Source: an uncultured Clostridia bacterium (lineage in GTDB: Bacteria; Bacillota; Clostridia; Christensenellales; CAG-314). From it: a stretch of DNA of 63,350 nt. This document shows, piece by piece, positions 53,196-61,582 of the stretch (position 1 is its first letter; every line of letters begins with the position of its first letter). Position numbers and translations under genes: made by a program. The notes under the pieces were generated by a model. The model did not search any database. It worked only from the letters and a program-made list of their open reading frames with translations, and was not told the DNA's origin. The stretch is from assembly GCA_947053925.1 (NCBI GenBank), contig CAMRUG010000008.1, positions 1-63,350 of the forward strand, written 5' to 3'.

Positions 53196-53501
53196 ATCGG
53201 AAACAAAAAAACCGCAAATTACCAATAACTAATAGATTTATAAACTCAAATTTATTTGCGTTAGCATCGAATAATATAGGTGAGAAGAAAGTTTTTTATA
53301 AAGTATATGAGAGATATCTTACAATATCGTATTTTGTTATAAAAGATTGAGCGTAAAATAATTAAAAAGTTTAACTTGAAAGTCAGTTACATTGCATTTA
53401 TTTAGCGCAATAAAAAATTTTGCAACAAAGTATATTAACGCAATACAAACGCAAAATATTGCAATAAAATTTAAATTATTTAATATTTTAACAAGAAGGT
53501 A

Positions 53502-53530
53502 TTGATAATTAGCATAAACAGTGTTACAAT
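53502..53530 (+). promoter_or_regulatory. Promoter of the repeat-linker lipoprotein
   Basis: TTGATA, 17-base spacer, TACAAT, about 34 bases before the ATG; AAGGAGCG is the ribosome binding site. Confidence 0.6.
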
Positions 53531-53563
53531 AAAAGAAAAAAACAATATTTTAAGGAGCGAGTC

Positions 53564-54484
53564 ATGAAGAAAAAATCTTTGCTAATTGTATTTGTTTTGG
53601 TTGTTTCGTTATGCCTTACGGTTTTGGCGGCGTGCAATAATGTCGACTATATCGTTCTCGACAGCGTTAAAGACCAAGTTAAAAAAGAAAACCCCGTCAA
53701 TACGGCGGCAAATGCATCGTATACGGTTAAATCTTCCACAACCTATTTGAATGAAAAAGGCAAGGAGATCACCTTTAATATCCGTTGGACAGTTTCGGGC
53801 AATGACGCTATACAGTGTCTTAAGTCCGGCGACATTTATACGGTAGAAATTCCGCAAGGAATGACAAGCGGCTCGTACACCTTAAAAGCCACTATAGTTG
53901 ATGATAAGAATAAACCTTATACCGACCAAGACGGTAACGAATACAGCATAATTTATGTTTGTACAATCGGCAGCGGCAGTCAAGGCGGAAACCAAGGCGG
54001 CAATCAGGGAGGAAATCAGGGTGGCAACCAAGGCGGAAACCAAGGTGGAAATGAAGGTACAAATCAAACATACACTTTATCAATAGGCACATACGGTAGC
54101 GGAAAAGGTCTTACAGATGGAACCGCTCATTTGAATATTGATTTGGATTTCGCAACGCTTACTGCTTCCGGTACTGGTGTTGGCAATTATGAACCCAATA
54201 CGGGCAAATGGTACTCAGGCAATAACGGCACATGGAGATTTTATCAAAAGGAGAAAGCAACGCTGGTTATTGCTGCTAAAAGCGGATATACCTTGGTATC
54301 TGTAAAAATCTCATATGCTGTAACAAATACGGGCGTTCTTACATTAGGCGGTGCAAATGTCGCAACCGATACTACTACTGCAATTACAGAAAATACAATT
54401 ACGTTCGGCGTAGGCAATACAGGTTCCGCTGATAACGGTCAAGTAAGAATTCAATCCATTGAATTTGTTTATCAGGCTGCATAA
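53564..54484 (+). CDS. Surface lipoprotein with a QGGN-repeat linker (306 aa)
   Basis: Lipobox VLAAC. Residues 25-135 form an Ig-like domain (TFNIRWTVSGNDAIQCLKSG). A flexible linker of six exact QGGN units separates it from a C-terminal beta-sandwich of about 135 residues (TWRFYQKEKATLVIAAKSGY, ending VRIQSIEFVY). The last domain resembles modules attached to secreted nucleases and other surface enzymes, but the similarity is loose. Own promoter, immediately after the nuclease operon, so it may serve the same surface system. Confidence 0.65.
   Translation: MKKKSLLIVFVLVVSLCLTVLAACNNVDYIVLDSVKDQVKKENPVNTAANASYTVKSSTTYLNEKGKEITFNIRWTVSGNDAIQCLKSGDIYTVEIPQGMTSGSYTLKATIVDDKNKPYTDQDGNEYSIIYVCTIGSGSQGGNQGGNQGGNQGGNQGGNQGGNEGTNQTYTLSIGTYGSGKGLTDGTAHLNIDLDFATLTASGTGVGNYEPNTGKWYSGNNGTWRFYQKEKATLVIAAKSGYTLVSVKISYAVTNTGVLTLGGANVATDTTTAITENTITFGVGNTGSADNGQVRIQSIEFVYQAA
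53981..54052 (+). repeat. Six tandem 12-base repeats encoding QGGN
   Basis: Consensus CAAGGCGGAAAC, six units with synonymous differences. In-frame, so gain or loss of units would change linker length without a frameshift. Confidence 0.9.
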
Positions 54485-54533
54485 TAATTGCGTAGCAATA
54501 CTACTAAAACAACAAAAAAGTTTAATTGTTATG

Positions 54534-54577
54534 AAATGCACTTCCAAAAGTCAGATACTTTTAGAGGTGCATTTTTT
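54534..54577 (+). promoter_or_regulatory. Hairpin covering the ribosome binding site of a 45-codon gene
   Basis: AAATGCACT pairs with AGGTGCATTT; inside, CAAAAGT pairs with ACTTTTA. The right arm contains GAGGTG, the only candidate ribosome binding site for the ATG at 54578, and then runs into six T. It can therefore act as terminator of the preceding gene or as a translational lock. Confidence 0.6.
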
Positions 54578-54715
54578 ATGGTAAAAAACAAGCATTTCAA
54601 AATACTCGTCCGAATGCAAATTAAATGTTATGCCGATTTGCGTGAGCACGGATTGAGTTACCTCGAAGCTGTTCGTAAAAATAAGCTTGACAATGACAAA
54701 AAAGCATACATCTAA
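54578..54715 (+). CDS. Very small basic protein (45 aa)
   Basis: ATG eight bases after GAGGTG. Reads MVKNKHFKILVRMQIKCYAD, then a helix LREHGLSYLEAVRKNKL. Basic, helical, no signal peptide or membrane helix. The longer frame starting at 54488 would translate the hairpin and is unlikely. No family recognised. Confidence 0.45.
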   Translation: MVKNKHFKILVRMQIKCYADLREHGLSYLEAVRKNKLDNDKKAYI

Positions 54716-54892
54716 TATTAAAAATAAATGCGGCAAAATTTAAAATGCCGTTACGTTAAATGTCTAAAACAAAATTATAAGGTTTTGCACAACCTAAAGT
54801 CAAAACAAAACAAAGTTGTACAATTTTTTACAAAAGTATCGGTAGTAATAGTTGTAGCATTGTAGTACACACAAATTTTTGGGGGCTACAAT

Positions 54893-57151
54893 ATGAAGCG
54901 CAAACTTTCTGCAAAAACCGTTCTTATGTATGTAACATACGTTGCCTTGTCGGTTGCGTCGGGAGGCGTATTTCAAGGCTCTATTACTTTCGGTTTATAT
55001 GCGGGCGCGTTATATTCGGCAAATCCTTTAATTGCCACTTTTATTTATTTGGCGGGTTCTGTTGCTTACGGTTGGAACAGTTTACTGCACGCCGCCACCC
55101 GCGCAGGGGTAATGATGCTGTTTTGGGGAATACACCGTTTGGCAAAGCGTAAAATCGGCAAACTCAATTTGCTGTTGTATTTACTGCTCGCCAATATTTT
55201 TTTCTGCGCATACGGTTTTGCAGGTTACAACAATTTATTTGACAAATTGCTGTATGTCGCGTGCGGGATAGCATTTGCTTATGTATCCATATATGTATTC
55301 CGCGCCGTTTTTATACGCGGACTACAGTACCGTCCTGCATTAGACGAGATGGTGTGCATCGGCTTGTTTGCAATTGTGTTGTCCTATTGTTTCTCGCAAT
55401 TGTCATTTTGGGGGTTGGAACTGATTTATCTTGTAGCGCCTTTTGCTATTCTTTTTTGCAGCGTTACTTTTGGCGGCGAAACCGCGCTTATTGCCGCAAC
55501 GTTATTTGGGTTAGGCAATATATTTGCAAGCGGCAATTATGATAACTGTGCATTTTTTGTAATGGCGGCTTTGGCGGCAGTTACTATGAACAAACTCAAC
55601 AGGTATGTTGCCGCATTGTCGGTAGTTGTTACAGATGTAATTTTAACTTATTTTATGCAGTTGCACGGTCAGACAGGAATGTTAGGGCTTGTCCCTGATT
55701 TTGTCGCGTGCTTAATTTTTGCTATAATACCTACTTCGGTATATAATTATGCCCGAGACTATAGTTGCGGCAGCGGTAACAGATATTTGACCAAAAGCGT
55801 TGCAAAAAAAATCGGCGACAATGTTTCGCGTAGATTATATCGCTTGTCGGACATATTCCTGTCTATGAAAAACGCTTTCTATACAATGTCTCACGGTCGC
55901 GTAACGCGCGAAGAAGCGGAAATTTCTATTATGCGGCAGTGCTCCGAGACAGTATGCCGCGATTGTAGCGAAAGAGCCAAATGTTGGCGACAGGAATTGA
56001 CCCAAACCGAACAAAATTTACTCAAACTGTCCGATTGCGCAGTAAAAAAAGGCAAATGTACAATATTGGACGTACCTCAAACGTTGTCCGTTAAGTGCGA
56101 CAAAGTAACGGCTATATTGTCCGAAGTAAACGCACAGGCACAGGTGTATCGCGAATATACCGAACGTGCAGAGCAAGCCGACAACGGTAAAGCATTGCTA
56201 AGCGAGCAAATGGGCGGTGTGTCAAATTTGCTTATGCAGTTAGCAGGCGACTGTAAAAACCGCGCGTTTTACAACAACGAAAAGGAAAAAGAAATTATTG
56301 AACGGCTGGTGTTCCACAATGTAATGTGCGTCGGCGCGTCGGTTGTAGAGCAATCCAACTCGCTCACGCTTGTAGTAACCGTTGCTCAAAAAGACTTGGA
56401 TAATTCGGTAATAGAAAAGGTTGCGTCATCCGTTGTAAAGCAGACAATGGTAATAGACAAAGTAGAAAATACCGAAAGTATTTCTTGGGTAAATGTGTTT
56501 TTAACGGTTAAGCCGCGTTTGGATATTGTATTCGGCGTGAGTTCCATTGCAAAAGACGGCAACGAAGTTTCGGGAGATACCCATTCGGTAATACGCACCG
56601 ATAACGGCAAGTGCATTGTGGCATTATGCGACGGAATGGGGAGCGGCGACAAAGCCGAAAGAATGTCCTCAACGTCTATAAGTTTGGTTGAAAGTTTTTA
56701 CCGCGCAGGGTTCGATTCGGACGTGATACTTTCCTGCGTCAACAAACTGCTTTCGGCAAGCGGCAACGACGTATTTTGCGCCGTGGATATAGCTGTTGTG
56801 GATATGTATAACGGCTTGGCTGATTTTATCAAACTGGGGGCTTGTATAGGGCTTATAAAGTGTCAAGACAAGGTAGAAATAGTTTCAGGCAGTAGTTTGC
56901 CTTTGGGCGTCCTAGAAGAAATGACGCCGTCTGTAACTAAAAAAGCGCTTATGTCGGGCGACGTTATTGCGCTTATGTCCGACGGCGTTGCCGACTGCTT
57001 TAAAGACCCTAACAAGTTGGCAGGCATATTCGCCGACGTGTCGCTTAACGTTCCGCAGAGTATAGCGGAGGTAATACTCAACAAGGCTTTAAAGTCGTGC
57101 AACAACAAGCCTGCCGACGATATGACGGTATTGGTGGCGAAATTGGTTTAG
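54893..57151 (+). CDS. spoIIE: Stage II sporulation protein E (membrane-bound PP2C phosphatase)
   Basis: 752 residues. About ten membrane helices in residues 10-290 form the SpoIIE anchor. A Cys-containing central region (SETVCRDCSERAKCW) and regulatory helices (to about 540) follow, then a PP2C phosphatase with VALCDGMGSGDKAERMS (metal Asp and Gly-rich turn), VDIAVVDMYNG, IALMSDGVADCF (second metal Asp) and PADDMTVLVAKLV. SpoIIE dephosphorylates the anti-anti-sigma SpoIIAA to activate sigma-F in the forespore and helps asymmetric division. It implies a sporulating lineage or recent descent from one. GGGGGC provides the ribosome binding site. The acetyltransferase gene follows 39 bases later. 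Confidence 0.93.
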   Translation: MKRKLSAKTVLMYVTYVALSVASGGVFQGSITFGLYAGALYSANPLIATFIYLAGSVAYGWNSLLHAATRAGVMMLFWGIHRLAKRKIGKLNLLLYLLLANIFFCAYGFAGYNNLFDKLLYVACGIAFAYVSIYVFRAVFIRGLQYRPALDEMVCIGLFAIVLSYCFSQLSFWGLELIYLVAPFAILFCSVTFGGETALIAATLFGLGNIFASGNYDNCAFFVMAALAAVTMNKLNRYVAALSVVVTDVILTYFMQLHGQTGMLGLVPDFVACLIFAIIPTSVYNYARDYSCGSGNRYLTKSVAKKIGDNVSRRLYRLSDIFLSMKNAFYTMSHGRVTREEAEISIMRQCSETVCRDCSERAKCWRQELTQTEQNLLKLSDCAVKKGKCTILDVPQTLSVKCDKVTAILSEVNAQAQVYREYTERAEQADNGKALLSEQMGGVSNLLMQLAGDCKNRAFYNNEKEKEIIERLVFHNVMCVGASVVEQSNSLTLVVTVAQKDLDNSVIEKVASSVVKQTMVIDKVENTESISWVNVFLTVKPRLDIVFGVSSIAKDGNEVSGDTHSVIRTDNGKCIVALCDGMGSGDKAERMSSTSISLVESFYRAGFDSDVILSCVNKLLSASGNDVFCAVDIAVVDMYNGLADFIKLGACIGLIKCQDKVEIVSGSSLPLGVLEEMTPSVTKKALMSGDVIALMSDGVADCFKDPNKLAGIFADVSLNVPQSIAEVILNKALKSCNNKPADDMTVLVAKLV

Positions 57152-57190
57152 CGGGCATATAATACAGCAAAAATAAATTTGGCGGTATAT

Positions 57191-57790
57191 ATGCAACAAT
57201 ATTATTTGGACGAATCGGTTACGGTGGGCAAAAACGTAACTATCGAACCGTTTGCCGTTGTAAAAGGCAACAGCGTACTGCGCGACGGAGCGTATATAGG
57301 CAGTTTTTCGTACATAGACAATTCGGAAATAGGAGAAAATACGGTAGTTAAATCGTCTCGGATCTGCGACAGCGCTGTCGGAAAAAACTGCTCGGTAGGA
57401 CCTAACGCCCATTTGCGGGAACACTCCAAAATAGAAGATAACTGCAGAGTGGGCAACTTTGTCGAAATTAAAAAAAGTATTCTCTGCAGCGGCGTAAAAG
57501 CCAGTCATTTGTCGTATGTCGGCGACGCGTATGTCGGCGCAAATACTAATATCGGCTGCGGCGTTATTTTTGTAAACTACGACGGACACACAAAGCACAA
57601 AACTACGGTGGGAGAAAATTGTTTTATAGGGTGCAATTCTAATTTGGTTGCGCCGTTGTATATAGGCAACGACTGTTTTGTGGCGTGCGGAACGACTGTC
57701 GACAAGGATATTCCCGACGGCGCGTTTAGCATAGGGCGAAGTTATTTGACTGTAAAAGAAGGCAGAGCGCGCAAGTATTTAAAAAAGTAA
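57191..57790 (+). CDS. Stand-alone left-handed beta-helix acetyltransferase, GlmU C-terminal type
   Basis: 199 residues from ATG (TTGGCGG upstream). Hexapeptide repeats run through nearly the whole protein. The block NFVEIKKSILCSGVKASHLS, YVGDAYVGANTNIG, VNYDGHTKHKTTVGENCFIG and NLVAPLYIGN matches the acetyltransferase half of GlmU, including His106 at the catalytic His of E. coli GlmU (H363) and the NYDG motif. The uridylyltransferase half is completely absent, so a glucosamine-1-phosphate acetyltransferase activity would need a separate partner. It could acetylate another amino sugar. Close behind spoIIE, possibly co-transcribed. Confidence 0.82.
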   Translation: MQQYYLDESVTVGKNVTIEPFAVVKGNSVLRDGAYIGSFSYIDNSEIGENTVVKSSRICDSAVGKNCSVGPNAHLREHSKIEDNCRVGNFVEIKKSILCSGVKASHLSYVGDAYVGANTNIGCGVIFVNYDGHTKHKTTVGENCFIGCNSNLVAPLYIGNDCFVACGTTVDKDIPDGAFSIGRSYLTVKEGRARKYLKK

Positions 57791-57817
57791 AATAGTTTGG
57801 AGTAAAATATCAAGCAT

Positions 57818-57851
57818 AAAGAGCGGCATTTCAAATGAGATGCCGCTCTTT
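57818..57851. terminator. Perfect hairpin behind the acetyltransferase gene
   Basis: AAAGAGCGGCAT pairs with ATGCCGCTCTTT around TTCAAATGAG. Short T content on both sides means it can weakly terminate from either direction. Confidence 0.65.
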
Positions 57852-58046
57852 GAAGTTTGACAATAATGCTGGTTGTTTTATTTACAATGTCCTTTTTATT
57901 TCGGATATTGCCGCGTGATTATTCTCATTTAAGCGTCAGTAGGTGTCGCGCAAACAACGCAATAAACAAAAAATAAAAGGCAGTCAAACCTATATTTATG
58001 CGGTCGCGTTGATTTGTAAATTGTTTTTATTTAAGTAAAAATAGTA

Positions 58047-58226
58047 CTATTCTACTTCTATTGCATTTACTGGGCAAGCCGCCGCCGCTTCCTGTACGAG
58101 TTCGGTACAGTTGTTCGGGTCGCCTGTAACGCAGGAAATTCCGTCGGCGTTATAGTCAAATACTTCGGGGCACATATTTATGCACAGCCCGCAACTTATG
58201 CAATCGTCATTAACAGTTACTGTCAT
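58047..58226 (-). CDS. Ferredoxin, single [4Fe-4S] cluster, 59 aa
   Basis: Read from the minus strand: MTVTVNDDCISCGLCINMCP, then EVFDYNADGISCVTGDPNNC and a C-terminal AACPVNAIEVE. Cluster ligands are Cys9, Cys12, Cys15 (CISCGLC) and Cys51 (ACPVNAI), with Cys19 as the usual extra Cys of the motif. It is of the short single-cluster type known from Thermotoga and Clostridia. GGAGT lies seven bases before the ATG. An electron carrier for anaerobic metabolism; monocistronic by context. Confidence 0.92.
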   Translation of the reverse strand: MTVTVNDDCISCGLCINMCPEVFDYNADGISCVTGDPNNCTELVQEAAAACPVNAIEVE

Positions 58227-58375
58227 TAAATACTCCTTTATTTGCTTAAAAAAGCAAAATTCAATTATTCTTGATAATAACGATTTTAGACAAACACACG
58301 GGTTTTTAACCGCATTCTGTTAAAATAAGAGTTATGTTTTAAAAATGTTTGTACAACTGTTTATTCGTTGTAAGT

Positions 58376-58405
58376 AAAAAGCCTATCTGTGTCGATAGGC
58401 TTTTT
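58376..58405. terminator. Bidirectional terminator
   Basis: AAAAAGCCTATC pairs with GATAGGCTTTTT around TGTGTC, giving a T run on both strands. On the minus strand it closes the ECF sigma operon. Confidence 0.85.
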
Positions 58406-58423
58406 GTGTTTGATGCGCTAAAT

Positions 58424-59524
58424 TTATTTATTGTCAAAAATATATTCGTAATCTTTCTCGCCGTTATTTACTGTCTCGCGTATTTTAAATTCGCCTTGCT
58501 TGCCGTCAATGTCGTATTTGACTTTTATTTGAGTAGTGCCGTTTTTAATTTCGCGTTCTAACTTATACTTGCCTTTGGCGTTGCCTTGCAAAAATTCTAA
58601 CTCATATTCTACTTCTTCGTTTGCGCCCTTACGTTCCGTTTCAAATTCTACCGAAGTTTTTTCAACGAGTTTTCCTTCTTGGTAAACGCTGTACACATAT
58701 TCTAATTCGCGTTCGTTGTCTTCCTGAGATTGTTCTTGTTCCATTTGAATATACGTTTCGCGGTTATTTTTGTCTAAATAAGCCTTTATTTTGAGTTCGT
58801 TTTCCTGTTCGTCTTTTTCGCTTTCTTCTGTACGTTCGCCTTCAAGGTAATAATCCACACCGTCAATTACCATAATGCCTTCAAGGCTGTATTCCGTTTC
58901 CTGTTCGTCTTCGTCGATTTCGGACTTAACAACCGTTTCGGAATAATACATAACGTATGCCACGTCAGTGCCGTTTACGTCTTTGCCTTTTACAGTCATC
59001 ATTGTCTCGTACGGATATTTTTCGTTGGTGTTCTTGACGGTAGTGGTGGTAATCAGTTCTTCTCCGAGAAAACTGTCTAATGCAACGAAATATTCGTTAA
59101 ATCTTTCAAGACTTGTTTTCAGTTCGTCGTTTTGTGCCGATACATTTGTGCGTTTTGCTGTGTTTTTTGTCGTAGCGGATAATCTCGCCATTGCTTTTGC
59201 CGAAACGTTACTGCCTAAAAGTTTAGCGGTTGATACCGCGCCCAGTCCGTATGCGTCTTTGGCGGACATTGTAATGTTTGAAGGTAGGTTGGGACGTAAA
59301 GTTATAGGCAATACTATTGCCAGACACAGAACGACAGCCGCGACTGCCGCAAACAAACCTGTAACAGTTAAACGCTTGCGCGAAGTTGTTTGAACGTTAT
59401 TTGCGGTAGATTTTTCTTTTAACAAGCCTTGCGCTTGGGCGGTGTGCTTTACTCTGTTTAATACGTCAGGAGTGTTATTCTCCGCCTCTTGCCGTATTTC
59501 TTTTTGTATGTTGAATTTTTTCAT
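58424..59524 (-). CDS. Membrane partner of the ECF sigma factor, probable anti-sigma factor (366 aa)
   Basis: Residues 1-50 are cytoplasmic, basic and helical (EIRQEAENNTPDVLNRVKHT). One membrane helix lies near residues 52-75 (VTGLFAAVAAVVLCLAIVLP). The remaining 290 residues are extracytoplasmic and very acidic, with repeated beta-strand patterns (EYSLEGIMVIDGVDYYLEGE; KAYLDKNNRETYIQMEQEQS). The layout is that of membrane anti-sigma factors that hold an ECF sigma until an envelope signal arrives. Directly downstream of the sigma gene by 12 bases. No zinc-binding anti-sigma motif is seen, so the call is by context. Confidence 0.65.
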   Translation of the reverse strand: MKKFNIQKEIRQEAENNTPDVLNRVKHTAQAQGLLKEKSTANNVQTTSRKRLTVTGLFAAVAAVVLCLAIVLPITLRPNLPSNITMSAKDAYGLGAVSTAKLLGSNVSAKAMARLSATTKNTAKRTNVSAQNDELKTSLERFNEYFVALDSFLGEELITTTTVKNTNEKYPYETMMTVKGKDVNGTDVAYVMYYSETVVKSEIDEDEQETEYSLEGIMVIDGVDYYLEGERTEESEKDEQENELKIKAYLDKNNRETYIQMEQEQSQEDNERELEYVYSVYQEGKLVEKTSVEFETERKGANEEVEYELEFLQGNAKGKYKLEREIKNGTTQIKVKYDIDGKQGEFKIRETVNNGEKDYEYIFDNK

Positions 59525-59536
59525 TTTTAGTCTCCT

Positions 59537-60043
59537 TTAAAAATTTAGTTGTCGCCGCATTTCCGACAGCGCGTTATTGTACTTCCAAGTTACAGTCGAA
59601 ACGGGTTTGTTGAGAATTGCCGCAACTTCTCTTCGCTTATATCCGCACGCGGTAATAAGCATTAAAATCGTAAATTCGTCTTCTTGCAAAGTTTTGCGCG
59701 CTATATCTATTAACAGACCGTAGTCGTCAGTGGTTTTTGTTCCGAATAACGCGGGGTTATCGCGTTCGTCAACCGTTTGTTCGCGTTTACGGTATTGTTT
59801 TAAATTGAGAGCTTCGTTTTTCGCTATGGTTAATATCCAAGCGTTGGCGTTTGTTTCGGGTTTGTATTTATGGGCATTTTGCAATACTTTTATGTAGGCT
59901 GACTGCATTACGTCTTCGGCGAGACTGCGTTCTTTTACAACGGACAGCGCCACATAATAAACGGCTTTACTAGTCAACGCATATATTTTGTCGAATGCGT
60001 CGGTATTTCCGTATACAAGTTGTTTCATCAATTTGTTAAGCAC
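59537..60043 (-). CDS. ECF-type RNA polymerase sigma factor
   Basis: 168 residues, GTG start with GGAG eleven bases upstream. Sigma-2 region: LVYGNTDAFDKIYALTSKAV, SLAEDVMQSAYIKVLQN (core-binding and -10 helices), and NANAWILTIAKNEALNLKQY. Sigma-4 helix-turn-helix for the -35 element: GYKRREVAAILNKPVSTVTW. Transcribed from a consensus vegetative promoter, so it is not obviously autoregulated. Co-transcribed with its membrane partner. Confidence 0.93.
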   Translation of the reverse strand: MLNKLMKQLVYGNTDAFDKIYALTSKAVYYVALSVVKERSLAEDVMQSAYIKVLQNAHKYKPETNANAWILTIAKNEALNLKQYRKREQTVDERDNPALFGTKTTDDYGLLIDIARKTLQEDEFTILMLITACGYKRREVAAILNKPVSTVTWKYNNALSEMRRQLNF

Positions 60044-60074
60044 AGTGATATTTACTCCGGTAATTGTTAGTTAA

Positions 60075-60103
60075 AGTATAACCTTTCAAATTTTAATTGT
60101 CAA
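60075..60103 (-). promoter_or_regulatory. Consensus sigma-A promoter of the ECF sigma operon
   Basis: On the minus strand TTGACA, 17-base spacer, TATACT, about 30 bases before the GTG start. Confidence 0.75.
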
Positions 60104-60683
60104 TTTTGCCGCAATGCTAGCGCGAAAGAACGGCGGCAAAAGTTTTACGCGTAAATTTTGTCCTTTCACTATATACAACAATTTAAAAGGTCAATTTGTT
60201 GGTAGAATTTTAAAAATTTGAAAAAAATTTAAATAATATTTTAATACGAAGTGAGATTAACTTTGAAAAATAACGGAAAGCAATATTTTGAATAAAATGC
60301 TTTTATATGGATATATGCTTTATTCGTAAAAAATCGGGAATAGATTTTATAATAATAAAGATTTAGTTGTCTTAATTTGTTTAAAATAATGCTAATCAGG
60401 ATAAAGCAATAGTTGATTTGACTATTTTCCTGTTATGGAAATTATTCTTTAACGTTTTTTGATAAAGCGTTAATTCATGCCATACAAAAGGATATATATG
60501 CAGTCTATTTTAGTTAAGTTAATTCTGTATCAGAAAGATTAAATATCTCCGGCAAAAAATTAGTAATAAACGTCAATATATTGTAAAAACTAACGGGACA
60601 AATTCGCTTAAAAAAGTACGCAAGAAGGGGCATTTATAATCAGTCGTCAAGTATTAACGCATATTTAGTGTACGGTAAGACGG
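60104..60683. other. Non-coding AT-rich gap
   Basis: About 580 bases between the ECF promoter and the end of the prenyltransferase gene. Frequent stops in all frames, no ribosome binding sites with frames behind them, no convincing hairpins. I see nothing to annotate. Confidence 0.55.
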
Positions 60684-61289
60684 TTAGCCTCCCAGCGTTA
60701 TATCTTGACAAGCGTACCATTTTAATGCGGCGTCAAAGTGTTCTTCCTTAAAATTAGGCCACAAGTCGTCTACAATATAGAAGTCGGAATATACGGTTTG
60801 GAGCGGCAAAAAGCCCGATAGCCTTCTCATTCCGCCCCAACGTATAACAAGGTCTATCCGCGGAATTGCGCCCGATGCCCAGTTGTTTTTCATATCCCAC
60901 TCCCAGCCGTAATTAACCAAAAAGTTGACTTTTAGCCGAGTTTTATTTTCAGGTTGCTTTTCTGTGTAAGGAAGCAACTCGCGCGGAAAACACTTTGATT
61001 GCGTATTGCCTACAATAAACAGCGAAACGTTTTCATTTTCTATCATTTTAACTGCGTCGCAGCACGCCTTAGAAAATGCGGCAACTTGCGGCTTGGGGCG
61101 TTTGCAGTTGTCGACGGTAAACCCGTAAAAAGTTATCTCTTTTATATTGTGCTTTTTTGCCGCACGTAGCAGACGTATTCCGGAAAACAAACCGAATTCG
61201 TAACCGTCGGATTTTTTGAAGCCGTTTTCTGTTGCCCAACGTCTGTTGCCGTCGGGAATTATTCCTATATGGGTAGGGGTGCGTTGCAT
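60684..61289 (-). CDS. Divergent cis-prenyltransferase (UppS family)
   Basis: 201 residues, about 40 shorter than typical UppS. HIGIIPDGNRRWA matches the active-site 'hIaiImDGNgRWA', with the catalytic Asp kept. ITFYGFTVDNCKRP corresponds to 'lYaFSsENw.RP' (Glu to Asp). KVNFLVNYGWEWD and DLVIRWGGMRRLSGFLPLQT correspond to the later motifs. The Glu after the 'GG' pair (GGE.R) is Met here, and the Mg-ligand Glu of 'AYaElYF' is Asp in VYSDFYI. Family membership is clear; reduced or altered chain-length specificity is likely. No cdsA or dxr neighbours, unlike the usual uppS operon, so it may be an accessory copy. Confidence 0.8.
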   Translation of the reverse strand: MQRTPTHIGIIPDGNRRWATENGFKKSDGYEFGLFSGIRLLRAAKKHNIKEITFYGFTVDNCKRPKPQVAAFSKACCDAVKMIENENVSLFIVGNTQSKCFPRELLPYTEKQPENKTRLKVNFLVNYGWEWDMKNNWASGAIPRIDLVIRWGGMRRLSGFLPLQTVYSDFYIVDDLWPNFKEEHFDAALKWYACQDITLGG

Positions 61290-61582
61290 ATTGTATCCTT
61301 TGTCGCTTGTAACCGACAGGTGTAAAATATTTTTAATATTGTTTTGTATGTATAACTGATTTTAATTGCGGTTAACAAAATAAAAGTTTTTGCGCGCTAA
61401 TTTCAAATTGAAGCAAGTAATATTTTAACAGCAAAATTTCGGTCTATAATGACTGCCGTAATGAAAACGTATAATTTAGCAAAAACTTATGTTTGGTTAT
61501 AATTTAATTATCGGTAACAAAATTAAAAATATACTATGTGTCGGTGATATGCTCAACAAACGGAAAATAATAAAAGTGGTTT

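Larger units (their letters stand above)
53137..53563. other. Intergenic region with terminator and promoter
   Basis: AT-rich stretch with the operon terminator at its left and the TTGATA/TACAAT promoter of the next lipoprotein at its right. I see nothing else in it. Confidence 0.6.

Noticed and set aside
53981..54052. Regular repeats considered as a CRISPR array
   Set aside because: Units are contiguous 12-mers in a coding frame with no spacers; they encode QGGN.
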